Source: Terana coerulea
Taxonomy: Eukaryota; Basidiomycota; Agaricomycetes; Polyporales; Phanerochaetaceae
DNA: 16,034 nucleotides
Direction: 5' to 3'
NCBI GenBank assembly: GCA_024811115.1
Contig: JAKOGH010000828.1
Span: forward strand, 1 to 16,034
Position 1 is the first letter of the stretch. The number at the start of each line of letters is the position of its first letter. Positions 8,981 through 16,034 of the stretch are shown piece by piece. The position numbers and the translations under genes are program-made. Below the pieces are notes generated by a model that saw only the letters and a program-made list of their open reading frames with translations, did not search any database and was not told where the DNA came from.

Positions 8981-9450
8981 TGTTACAAGATGCTAGATCA
9001 GTTGCCATATGCTTATTGCATGGACATCAGGGATATACCTTATACGGACGTAGGATCCAGGACTCAGGTCTGGAACTGTTCTGGACTATGACCTTAGTAT
9101 GATGTTAGTATGACATTATGGACTGATAGTGTACAGTAGCTCGATTAGGGCATCTAGATAGTGTTGATGTTAGCATGATAGCTAGGTTAGATCTGATAAG
9201 GGAGTTAGAGCAATGATATGCTCTGGAGCCTTAGTCAAATGTCACCTGACTGTATCAGTCAGCATATGGTATTGGAGGTCTTAGATAGTGTCTGGGGTCC
9301 TCTACACATGTATATAAGGAGGCTGGCCTGTGGGCTAAACCTCAGACTCAACAACATCATTGATTCATATCCACTCTACTAGCTCTACTCGAGTCCCTCT
9401 GCTTTCCCCACTTCTTTCAAATTATCCCAGCAGATGAGTATTATAGTTTT
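8981..9450 (+). repeat. possible solo LTR
   Basis: The stretch begins TGTTACAAGATGC and is non-coding. It has a TATATAAG at 9311-9318 about two thirds of the way in, then a pyrimidine-rich segment, as in an LTR promoter followed by R-U5. Short direct repeats (GATGTTAGTATGAC, GTTGATGTTAGCATGAT) occur at 9100-9180. I cannot fix the right end or a target duplication, so the call is tentative. A decayed RNA polymerase II promoter is the alternative. Confidence 0.3.
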
Positions 9451-9932
9451 GTGATATTATTGTATGTGTTGTGTCGTGCATGCCAGCTTCTTGTGTGTTG
9501 GCGTCGCACTCGCCTGCCGGCGTTGGGCATGTTACGTTGTGCTTGACTACGCAGGTGTTTTCATGTGTTGTTCGTTACTCCTGAGGGCTGTGTAGTGCCT
9601 ACTTACAAAACTGCTGTCCATAAGCCATGCATGCACAGTCGTGGACAGTTCGAGTAGTAGTAGTGGATGCGGCGAGATGGCCACGTATCTCGTTTGCAAA
9701 AGAGCCCCTCCTCTTCACTGCCTTGCTCTATATATTACCTGACCCTTTGTTGTTGTGTAGTATTGCTTAGGTCTTTGGTGGCGTGGTAGGTGATTGCGAC
9801 ACAGCCGACGCATCGGTTAGAGATGGAGGACTAAGAGAATGAAGGTGACGCCAAATGCAAAGGCCTCAGAGATGTTGGGGTGCTTCAACAGGCCTTGTAG
9901 GTCATCAATAATGTGTGCAAGTACATAGCCAA
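9451..9932. other. anonymous intergenic stretch
   Basis: I see no coding motif, repeat or tRNA. A TATATATTA-like A/T patch lies near 9730. Confidence 0.4.
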
Positions 9933-10007
9933 GCTGCTATGATGCAGTTGTTAACCTTCTGGGTGTGTTGACCAAGGTGGTCCTGGGTTCGAGTCTTTAT
10001 GTGTGCA
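9933..10007 (+). pseudogene. tRNA-like head with A and B boxes, copy A
   Basis: The A-box-like TGATGCAGTTG and the B box GGTTCGAGTC (9986-9995) are spaced as in a tRNA. The 75-nt length matches copy B exactly, with 46 of 75 identical positions, best in the two promoter boxes. The acceptor and anticodon stems do not pair well, so it is not a working tRNA. A tRNA-Met ancestor is my inference from copy B. Confidence 0.65.
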
Positions 10008-10443
10008 TTGTGTTGATATTTTATAATTGTCCTTTTTAGCCTAACCCATTAACAAAAACATACAAAATGGATATTCTTAATCATCTATGAAGCAGTCACT
10101 CTTTTAGGGCTGTTATAATATTTAAAAGTGATTACAACTTGTTATTCAATTGTGGCTATCATATATATATAAATAGACAATCCAAACATAAGCAGCTCCT
10201 TTTGGCAGTTATATAGAGCTTATATACTGGGTTATAAAGGTAATATTGAAAAACTCCAGACTTGTTATTGATAATATCTTTAAGGCTTTGTGCACTTTAA
10301 AAACTAGACTAATAAGACATTCAATATGCATTTATATGCTAACTAGGCTAAAATAAGGAACTGTACCTGTATTAACTCTAAAAGTGTAATAGTATAAGTA
10401 TATGCATTAGCTGATTAGCAAAAAAAGGAGGGAAAGAATTAAA

Positions 10444-10659
10444 TTAGCTGAAAACAATACAATAATAAGCGTTTAAATAATAAATAAAAGCAATAGCAAA
10501 ATAAGTATCATAAGCTCGAAGTAATGTCATAAATATAGCACAAATAACAAGCAAGTAAGTAAGAAGATAATAATAAGCTATTGATAAAACATGAAATAGT
10601 GAGAAATTAGGCAAAAAGAAATTTAGTAAATGAGCTAATGAAAGAATGTAATAAAGCAT
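10444..10659 (-). other. hydrophobic open frame inside copy A
   Basis: A 71-codon frame reads LPNFSLF, LSIAYYYLLTYLLVICAIF and AFIYYLNAYY. It resembles the frame at 12200-12496 in copy B (LPNLSLF, LSIAYDYILTYLDVICASF, ALIYYLNPYY). Substitutions are not concentrated at third codon positions, and a one-base indel upstream breaks the shared frame. It is therefore more likely AT-rich repeat sequence than a gene. Confidence 0.2.
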
Positions 10660-10886
10660 TGGTAAGTGATGAAAAGTCAGTTAGATAGTAAAAAGCCACC
10701 AACAAGTAGCAGGTTAGAATGTTAAAAAGGCAAAAAAACTGTTTAGCAAGCTAATAGAGGTAAATTAGCTAAATGAGCTGTATTTTAGAAAAGCATTTTC
10801 ACAAAAAGTGGAAAAGAGCATAATGAACAACTTAGCACTAAAAAGAAGTATAAAGCACAGATTAGAAGGAGGGGTTTTTCCAAATG

Positions 10887-11455
10887 GAGGCATACCAGTA
10901 ATATGGCTCAAAAATCGTGGATATTTGCCTTTTCGTCTGCATAGACATCCTCGAGCTTCCACTCTTCCTTCCCGGCAGCAGTGTCTGCACTTTTGTCTCC
11001 CAGGGTGAAAGAAGTGACTGACGGTAACGCAGTGACATTCTTGCCTTGCGCAAAGTTGTTTATCAGAATGCCTATGGCAGCAGACAGGAATGCCTTCGAG
11101 CACGAGCCGATATGAAACAATGTCTGCACGCGTATATCAGTGTTGTTCCACCGCATATATGCGGATGAAAAGTGCACGTCTTCTACCACTGGGTCCCCAC
11201 CCTCTGTCCTGTTTCCCCAGGTGCCAAACTCCTTCTCGACCGTGCCATTTTGCTGGCAGATACATGACGTTGACCAAAAGACCTTGCATGCCCAGCGCTG
11301 CCAGCTGATCCTCAGCGTAGGACGACAACTCCGGCGTGATGGCACGTCGCGCGACGTTGGTGTCGCGCGAGACCAAGCGGAACTTGCTGTGCGACGGCGA
11401 GACGGGCCAAGCTCACAGCAAGAACGTAGAGCAAAATGCATAGCATCTTCACCAT
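10887..11455 (-). pseudogene. secreted beta-lactamase/transpeptidase-like serine hydrolase, N-terminal fragment, broken
   Basis: ATG at 11455 begins a signal peptide (MVKMLCILLYVLAVSLARL, then AVAQQ). A frameshift leads to AITPELSSYAEDQLAALGMQ. A second leads to NGTVEKEFGTWGNRTEGGDP. A 54-nt GT-AG intron (11177 down to 11124) is followed by TLFHIGSCSKAFLSAAIGIL, with the SxxK motif of the PF00144 family (Ser-Cys-Ser-Lys). Next come KNVTALPS and WKLEDVYADEKANIHDF, then after a third frameshift at a T run, LSHITGMP. The sequence then meets the terminus of repeat copy A, so about three quarters of the usual enzyme, including the YxN and HxG regions, is missing. It is nonfunctional. Intact relatives are secreted serine hydrolases of unclear substrate. 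Confidence 0.8.
11124..11177 (-). other. intron in the beta-lactamase-like pseudogene
   Basis: On the minus strand it reads GTGCAC to GTGCAG, 54 nt, in phase 0. Removing it joins GGDPVVED to TLFHIGSCSKAF, the spacing expected in the family. Confidence 0.55.
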
Positions 11456-11832
11456 CTTAGGGAGCACGACAAAGAGAGAAAAGGGCGATGGCAAGACACA
11501 TCGTAGAATAGGGTCAGTTGCGTAGGCTCACAATGTACTAGTCTCCCGAGGCAGACAGCAAACACAGTGGGTCAACCTGCGCTTTGGGCTACAGATACAC
11601 TGTTAAGCATCTGCTACTACCGGGCGGGTGGTTGCAGGTGTTCCTTATTTGATTCCATCATATCATCATGTGCATCCAGAGCTGTGTTTGTCGTGTCCGA
11701 TGCAGTCACGACTCAGTTGCGTTGTGCTTTATTTCTGTACAGAGGTGCCCATTATGCATAGCAGGAGTATCACAATATAGTTAAACATGCATGAGGGATT
11801 AGTGGGTGGTTATTCCACATACCTCATAGGCG
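11456..11832. other. non-coding part between the two repeat copies
   Basis: This is the upstream flank of the beta-lactamase-like pseudogene plus anonymous sequence. The open frame at 11567-11761 has no recognisable feature. Confidence 0.4.
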
Positions 11833-12087
11833 GTGTGGGCAGAGAACAGCAGCGCCGCAGTGGCACCTCAAGATATAGTATTCACCATGGGTCTGTCTCA
11901 CCACAATATCACCTGCCATCCTGCTCAAGTGACTGAATTTTCACAGCCTATCCAAGGTCTCATCATCTCGGCGGAGTATACTGGCCAGGACTTTGGGTAT
12001 AAGAGCGACCAGTCGGACCAACTCGTCCACCTGAGCATCCACGCAGCAACCTCCACGAAAGTGCATCTGGAAAAACCCCTCTTCTAA
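11833..12087 (+). pseudogene. unrecognised coding-like fragment ending in repeat copy B
   Basis: The frame reads VAPQDIVFTMGLSHHNITCH, then TEFSQPIQGLIISAEYTGQD and DQLVHLSIHAATSTKVH. It then runs into the repeat terminus as LEKPLF. Composition and codon use look protein-like, but I recognise no family. The position mirrors that of the beta-lactamase fragment next to copy A. It could be a captured or truncated host exon. Confidence 0.35.
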
Positions 12088-12199
12088 TTCATACCTTATG
12101 CTTCTTTTCCAGTGCTAAGTTACTTATAGTGCCCTTTTTCACACTTTGCCCAAATGCTTCACTAAAATATAGATCATTTAGCTAATCTACCCCTATTAG

Positions 12200-12496
12200 T
12201 TGGCTAACCAGTTTTTGCCTTTCAACATTCTAATCTGCTATTTACTCACAGCTTTTTATCAACTAATTCACTTTTTATCACTTACTAATGCCTTAGTGCA
12301 TACTTTTATTAGCTTATCAACTAAGCTTCTTTTACCTAATTTGTCACTATTTTATATTTTATCAATAGCTTATGATTATATTCTTACCTACTTGGATGTT
12401 ATTTGTGCCTCATTTATTATATTATTTAAAGCTTATCCAACATATCTTGCTATTGCTCTTATTTATTACTTAAATCCTTATTATCATATTACTTAG
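12200..12496 (+). other. hydrophobic open frame inside copy B
   Basis: A 98-codon frame is dominated by Leu, Ile, Phe and Tyr. It resembles the 71-codon frame in copy A. It would encode several membrane segments if translated, but AT-rich repeats readily give such frames, so I do not call a gene. Confidence 0.2.
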
Positions 12497-12549
12497 AGCT
12501 AATTTGGTTCTATTTTGTACTTTTGAGCTAATTAGCAAACTTGCATACT

Positions 12550-12773
12550 TACTGGCCAACAGGTTAATAATACTCAGGCATGCGATAAGAGAACAGGAAT
12601 GAACTATGTTCTTTGTTATAGTAGTGTAAGTCTAATGATACATATAAGCACTGTAGAATAACGTACCTTCGTCATAGTGGTGTAAGTCTGAGGACCACAA
12701 CAAAGGGAGACTGTCTTTCAAGACAGAATCCCAAAAAGGAAAAGGCACTTGTAACCCCTGCACCAGGGTTACA
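12550..12773. repeat. segment present in copy B but absent from copy A
   Basis: It contains a perfect inverted pair, TGTAACCC (12750-12757) and GGGTTACA (12766-12773). It also has a 16-nt hairpin, CTGTCTTTCAAGACAG (12711-12726), and a direct repeat of a TATAGTAGTGTAAGTCT-like motif (12617-12633 and 12673-12689, 56 bp apart). It may be a nested insertion, for example a decayed LTR with TGT...ACA ends, or ancestral sequence lost from A. Confidence 0.5.
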
Positions 12774-13012
12774 TTTACACTATTATACTTTTAGAGTTAA
12801 TGCAGCCATTACCCTATATTCTAACCCAGTTAGCATATAAATGCATAATGGACTCCTTATTAGCTTATTTCTGGAAATATACAAAGCTTTCAGAATGTTC
12901 TCAAAAGCACTAATTTTAAAGAGTGACGGCTTTGAAAAGAGCAAAACAGCATACTAAGTGTGTTTTTGAACACAGGTCGAGGCTTGGTATGGATTTGTGG
13001 CCAATAAAAGTA

Positions 13013-13087
13013 TGCCCATGCGGGGACTCGAACCCAGAGTCGCCTGGTTATAATCTTGTGCAGAGTTAACAGCTGCGCCATAGCGGC
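13013..13087 (-). pseudogene. tRNA-Met-like head with perfect A and B boxes, copy B
   Basis: On the minus strand GCCGCTATGGCGCAGCTG gives a consensus A box (TGGCGCAGCTG), and GGTTCGAGTCC (13034-13024) is a consensus B box. The sequence resembles a fungal elongator tRNA-Met. The anticodon arm does not pair, and the 3' acceptor strand (CATGGGC) does not match the 5' strand (GCCGCTA). I call it a tRNA-derived promoter or pseudogene, not an active tRNA gene. Confidence 0.65.
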
Positions 13088-13399
13088 TTAGGCACAAGCG
13101 TATCGGACAAGTATTCATAGTGGTCAGCACTTTGAAGCGCCTTCACGCCCTAGCGTTGTCCGAGTCGTTCATCTCCCTTCGTCCCCTATCACTAACCGAC
13201 GCGTCGCCAGCGTCGCGACCCCTACCGCGACTCTAGGATCCCAAAAGCGCCACGCGAGACCGGAGGAAATGAAGGAAAGCCTGAAGGGGCTCGCCTGGAG
13301 ACCAGGTATGTGCCCCACTCGTCGCGTCCACCACTAATACTGCACCATCCACAGCCGTGCTTGCACGGCCTGTAGATGGTATTTATGACTAGGTCTCAC

Positions 13400-14270
13400 C
13401 CATGGACACCGCGCGCGAACGCCCGCGTAGGCAAGCATAACGCAGCAGGGCAAGACTGGCCGACGCGCAGGGCGACGCGGGGGAGCGTGCCGCCGACGCA
13501 AGAGGCTGCTACGCACCATGCCAAGGGTCGGGACAGCGACCTCAGCACCCACGGTACTGACGCACAACACGCCGACGGCGGCGCGCGAGAAGTGGCGAAG
13601 CACGGCGCGCGCAAACCGACGCAGGCGAACGCGCCGCCGACGTAAGGGACCGGTGCACAACAGGAAGGGCCAGGCAGCGACATACAAGCACGACGCCGAC
13701 CAATGCAGCCCGCGCACAACGCCAACGCCGGCGCGCGGGACGTGGTGAAGCACAGCACACGCAGGCCGACGTAGGCGAGCGCGTCGCCGTTACAAAGGGC
13801 CGACGTACGACGCGAGGGACCAGCGCAACAAGCTACACAGGCGCGACGCCGAGAACGCAGCACGCGCATAACACCAACACCGGCGCGCGGGACGTGGCGA
13901 AGCGACGCGCGCAGACCGACGCAGGCGAGCGCGACGCCGACGCACAAGAAACCGGCGTGTACAGCACGACGCGCAAGATACGCAGGGCGGGACAACGGCG
14001 CACGCACGTACGGTGCCGACGGACGCGCACCACGCCAACGCCGGCGCGCAGGACGTGGCAAAGCACCACGCGCGCAGGCCGACGCGGAGCGTGCCGCCGT
14101 TACAAAGGGCCGATGCACGACGTGAGGGACCAGGGTAGCAAGCTACCCCAGCACGACGCCAACGAGCGCAGCACGCGCACCGCGCAGGACGTGGCGGCCA
14201 CGACAGCGTGCAGACCGGCTGACAAGTGCGCCCCTGTCAGAAGGGGCTGGTGCACGACACGAGGGCCAGG
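13400..14270. repeat. GC-rich minisatellite, unit about 150-160 bp
   Basis: The landmark CCAACGCCGGCGCGCGGGAC, or close variants, begins near 13569, 13719, 13871 and 14032, giving spacings of 150, 152 and 161 bp. Degenerate partial units lie at both ends. Between landmarks the motifs GCAGGCCGACG, GGCGAGCG, GTTACAAAGGGCC and CGAGGGACCAG recur in order. The block is far more GC- and CpG-rich than its AT-rich neighbours. Long open frames across it on both strands are by-products of the low stop frequency. Confidence 0.8.
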
Positions 14271-14690
14271 GTAGTGGTGTACGTAAGTATGTTACTGACA
14301 GATACAACACACAGGTGGGCATGGCGCAGTGCAGGTGAGTATGGTGCATGGTGCATGGGCTTACCTGCACAAGTAGTTTATTGTGTTAGGTAGCTTAGTC
14401 TTGTATGTAGATAACTAAATATGCAATACAGAGCATCAGGTTAAATTAAGAAGGGGGATTTCTCAGATGACTAGTCAAGCAGTAGTGGTATTATAGCTGC
14501 ATGTAAGGAACAAAATAGGACAGTAAGGAAACAAATAGCTGAGAAATAGGACTAATTGCCCTAATATATAGAATAATTAAGACAATTAGCAAAGAACCTC
14601 ACTAAACTGCCTTATTGGCCTAATGCATCTATTTATCTAGTTGTGTTACTTTGATGCTTATGTGCAATGAATTAGTGCTTATCAGCATGC
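14271..14690. other. AT-rich stretch, no gene recognised
   Basis: Composition switches abruptly from the GC-rich repeat to AT-rich sequence. GGGGGATTTCTCAGATGA near 14450 resembles the terminus at 14699-14713. The rest shows nothing I can name. Confidence 0.4.
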
Positions 14691-14713
14691 ATTAGGCAGG
14701 AATAGTAAGGGGT
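14689..14713 (+). repeat. third occurrence of the GGGGTTTTTC(C)AGATG terminus
   Basis: GGGGTTTTTCAGATG matches the inner ends of copy A (10871-10886) and copy B (12078-12063), apart from one missing C, and is preceded by a similar A/G-rich run. The upstream 250 bp do not align clearly with A or B. It is either a strongly truncated or diverged member or a shared terminal motif. Confidence 0.4.
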
Positions 14714-14717
14714 TTTT

Positions 14718-14977
14718 CAGATGTGTAAAATAGCAGCAGCATGGCAGCGAGCCATAGGAAGAATGACCTTCCCGCAGCAGACCAGAGGGCCAAATAACTG
14801 AGCGACTGAGGAGAAGCCGGCGGAGTCGTCCAGAGAGATCCTGTCGAAAGGATCATCTTCTGAAGCCTCTCAGTCAATGTGCGGTGGTGATAAAGGCTGA
14901 GGTGGTGGAGCACCCAGTGGGAAGTCACCTGTGTGTAAGTTGTAGAAGCAATCCTGCAGGTCGAAAGAGCCCTGCAT
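14718..14977 (-). pseudogene. stop-interrupted coding fragment next to the third terminus
   Basis: From ATG 14977 the minus-strand frame reads MQGSFDLQDCFYNLHTGDFP and continues with a proline-rich LGAPPPQPLSPPHID. A TGA stop at 14872-14870 interrupts it. The same frame then resumes with EASEDDPFDRISLDDSAGF and LVCCGKVILPMARCHAAA, and runs into the terminus. The acidic, serine-rich composition looks like a real protein, but I recognise no family. A transposon-encoded protein is possible. Confidence 0.35.
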
Positions 14978-15783
14978 GGTGGGGGCACAATAAGAGCAGA
15001 GCGAGAAATGCACAGAAAACGCGCGAATATTCATGGGCGTCTAACATACCAAATCCAGCGAAACACGTCCAAATCCGGAACACCTCACGACCCTCGCATC
15101 AAAATACAGACTACAACGTACCGACGAACAAGCGCCCTGCGAACGGCGTATGTTGATGCGCCACAATCTTCGAGCAGTGGTGCCTTCTTTGGCAATCAAG
15201 TTTGTTCGCCAATCGCCGGCCGGCGACATGCGCGTTCGCGACTTTCTTCCCTCACTCCCTCGTTCCAGGCACGAACTTTCAATACGGACAGCCTGCTGGC
15301 GAATGGGGAACAAAGCGACTTCTCGTAAATGTAGACAGTAATTGCCAAGTAGTGACTGAAACGTACGCCCAAGACTAGCTACAGCCCGGACGCCAGAATA
15401 CTCCGCATGTCGCTCTTCGTTCTTACTGGTTACATCCGCTGTGTATGACGGCAAGTTCGCACCATTATGAGGATCTGCCTTTGCCTCGCATGCTTATTTC
15501 AAGGACCCTTTCGGCAAGTGCGTGTACATTTCTGGTGTTCCTGAACAGAAGGCAGTACTGACTTGAGGCTGTTAGTAAGTTACTGCTTGGTAAGCAAGCC
15601 GTCGGAGAGTTTCGCCAGCTGTGGGCTGTATGGCCCATCAGCCATTAGTCGTGCGTGACGCGTACAATGCCGTGCTCTTCCAGCTGTCGCGTTTGAAGAC
15701 GCGTACGTGCGAGCAGTGCTTTGTCTAGTCCGTGCGGCTGAGAAGGCCGCTATAGCGATGACGAGGCGTCTCGGCATGGACCA
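14978..15783. other. intergenic stretch before the oxidoreductase
   Basis: Open frames of up to 137 codons (15041-15454, minus) show no motif and no start context of note. I see no gene here. Confidence 0.4.
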
Positions 15784-15789
15784 TATAAA
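15784..15789 (+). promoter_or_regulatory. TATA box of the GAL80-like gene
   Basis: TATAAA lies 83 bp upstream of the ATG at 15867, the same spacing as in the beta-trefoil gene. Confidence 0.5.
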
Positions 15790-15866
15790 GTGCAGTGCGC
15801 GACGACTCCATAGCAGCAATATTGAACTCATATTTGCACAGACACTCCTCCGAGACGTTCGAAACA

Positions 15867-16034
15867 ATGTCTACTCCCAACGTACCTATTCGCATCGGCG
15901 TCATCGGCCTCTCCGTCTCAGGCGGGTGGGCTGAGAACCTCCTCGCGTCCATCCTGCCCCCTCTCCCCTAGCCTCCCAGTACAAGCTCGTCGCTCGCAAC
16001 GCGCTCCGAGGCGTCCGCGTCCGCGACGGCCAAG
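15867..16034 (+). CDS. GFO/IDH/MocA-family (GAL80-like) oxidoreductase, 5' part, apparent frameshift
   Basis: ATG 15867 gives MSTPNVPIRIGVIGLSVSGG followed by WAENLLASILPPLP. It begins with the beta strand and glycine-rich turn of a Rossmann fold, in the form typical of fungal GAL80-like dehydrogenases (IRIGVIGLS..GGWA). The frame hits TAG at 15969-15971, but the sequence continues plausibly in another frame as PLASQYKLVARNALRGVRVR to the window edge. One base seems to be missing or two extra in the C-rich run GCCCCCTCTCCCC. This is either a sequencing slip or a real null mutation. The family binds NAD(P) and oxidises sugars or related substrates. GAL80 itself is a regulator, and which applies here is unknown. 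Confidence 0.65.

Larger units (their letters stand above)
9933..10886 (+). mobile_element. tRNA-headed repeat element, copy A (about 0.95 kb)
   Basis: In order there are a 75-nt tRNA-like head (9933-10007), an AT-rich middle, a block at 10326-10400, a long AT-rich part (10410-10860), and the terminus GGGGTTTTTCCAAATG (10871-10886). The same order recurs in reverse orientation at 13087-12063, so the whole stretch behaves as one unit. The head suggests a Pol III-transcribed, SINE-like retroelement, though it is long for a SINE. No element-encoded enzyme is evident. Its inner end cuts into a beta-lactamase-like pseudogene. Confidence 0.7.
12063..13087 (-). mobile_element. tRNA-headed repeat element, copy B (about 1.0 kb), inverted relative to copy A
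   Basis: Read on the minus strand from 13087 it shows a tRNA-like head (13087-13013), the block 12846-12772 (about 80% like 10326-10400), an extra ~220-bp segment absent from copy A (about 12550-12771), the AT-rich part (12540-12090), and the terminus at 12078-12063. The arms of A and B are clearly homologous but diverged by roughly a quarter. They are old insertions rather than a recent palindrome. Confidence 0.7.

Noticed and set aside
13013..13087. A functional tRNA-Met gene.
   Set aside because: Promoter boxes are perfect, but the anticodon stem and the acceptor stem do not pair, and a homologous head occurs in a repeat at 9933.
13200..13390. A possible small spliced gene with donor GTATGT at 13316 and acceptor ACAG at 13354.
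   Set aside because: The intron would be only 39 nt, shorter than expected, and the product is arginine-rich with no recognisable domain.
13396..14118. A 240-codon minus-strand open frame rich in Arg, Ala and Cys.
   Set aside because: It lies entirely in the GC-rich tandem repeat, where stops are rare in every frame. Unit lengths are not a constant multiple of three, and no domain is visible.
13894..14274. A 126-codon plus-strand open frame rich in Arg and Thr.
   Set aside because: Same cause: it is a by-product of the GC-rich minisatellite, overlapping other equally long frames.
15041..15454. A 137-codon minus-strand open frame upstream of the oxidoreductase.
   Set aside because: No recognisable motif, competing frames of similar size on the other strand, and no promoter-like context.

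Overview
This window looks like a transposon-rich stretch of a filamentous basidiomycete genome (Agaricomycetes, probably a mushroom or polypore). The reasons are very short GT-AG introns (49-71 nt), an intracellular beta-trefoil gene of a type common in mushrooms, Tc1/mariner and copia relics of fungal type, and a secreted beta-lactamase-like fragment. No bacterial operon structure, CRISPR array or intact viral gene is visible.

Layout. 1-1250 is the best genic island: an intact four-exon beta-trefoil gene (652-1249, +) with its own TATA box, and a weak divergent ORF at the left edge. 1859-2580 is a foldback element with ~220-bp inverted arms and a 6-bp target duplication. 2587-3700 shows nothing firm. 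3881-5631 is a decayed Tc1/mariner transposase, split by a 658-bp non-autonomous hAT element (4868-5525) with a perfect 8-bp duplication. 5735-6754 is the start of a decayed Ty1/copia element: a half-tRNA primer-binding site, then a frameshifted Gag with a CCHC zinc knuckle. It is followed by a second small hAT element (6755-7110), again with an 8-bp duplication. 7119-9900 is anonymous, with a possible solo LTR (about 8981-9450).

9933-13087 is a large imperfect inverted structure. Two diverged ~1-kb copies of one element face each other. Each begins outside with a 75-nt tRNA-like head carrying Pol III A and B boxes, and ends inside with the same GGGGTTTTTCC terminus. Between them lie 1.2 kb of broken gene fragments, including a frameshifted beta-lactamase-like gene (minus strand). 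13400-14270 is a GC-rich ~150-bp tandem repeat. At about 14700 the GGGGTTTTTC terminus recurs, again next to a broken coding fragment. The right edge (15867 onward) holds the start of a GFO/IDH/MocA (GAL80-like) oxidoreductase, with an apparent frameshift.

No shared pathway links the genes. The window is a layered insertion record (mariner, then hAT; copia, then hAT) set between two host genes. The least explained item is the tRNA-headed element family and the repeated abutment of truncated coding fragments on its terminus.
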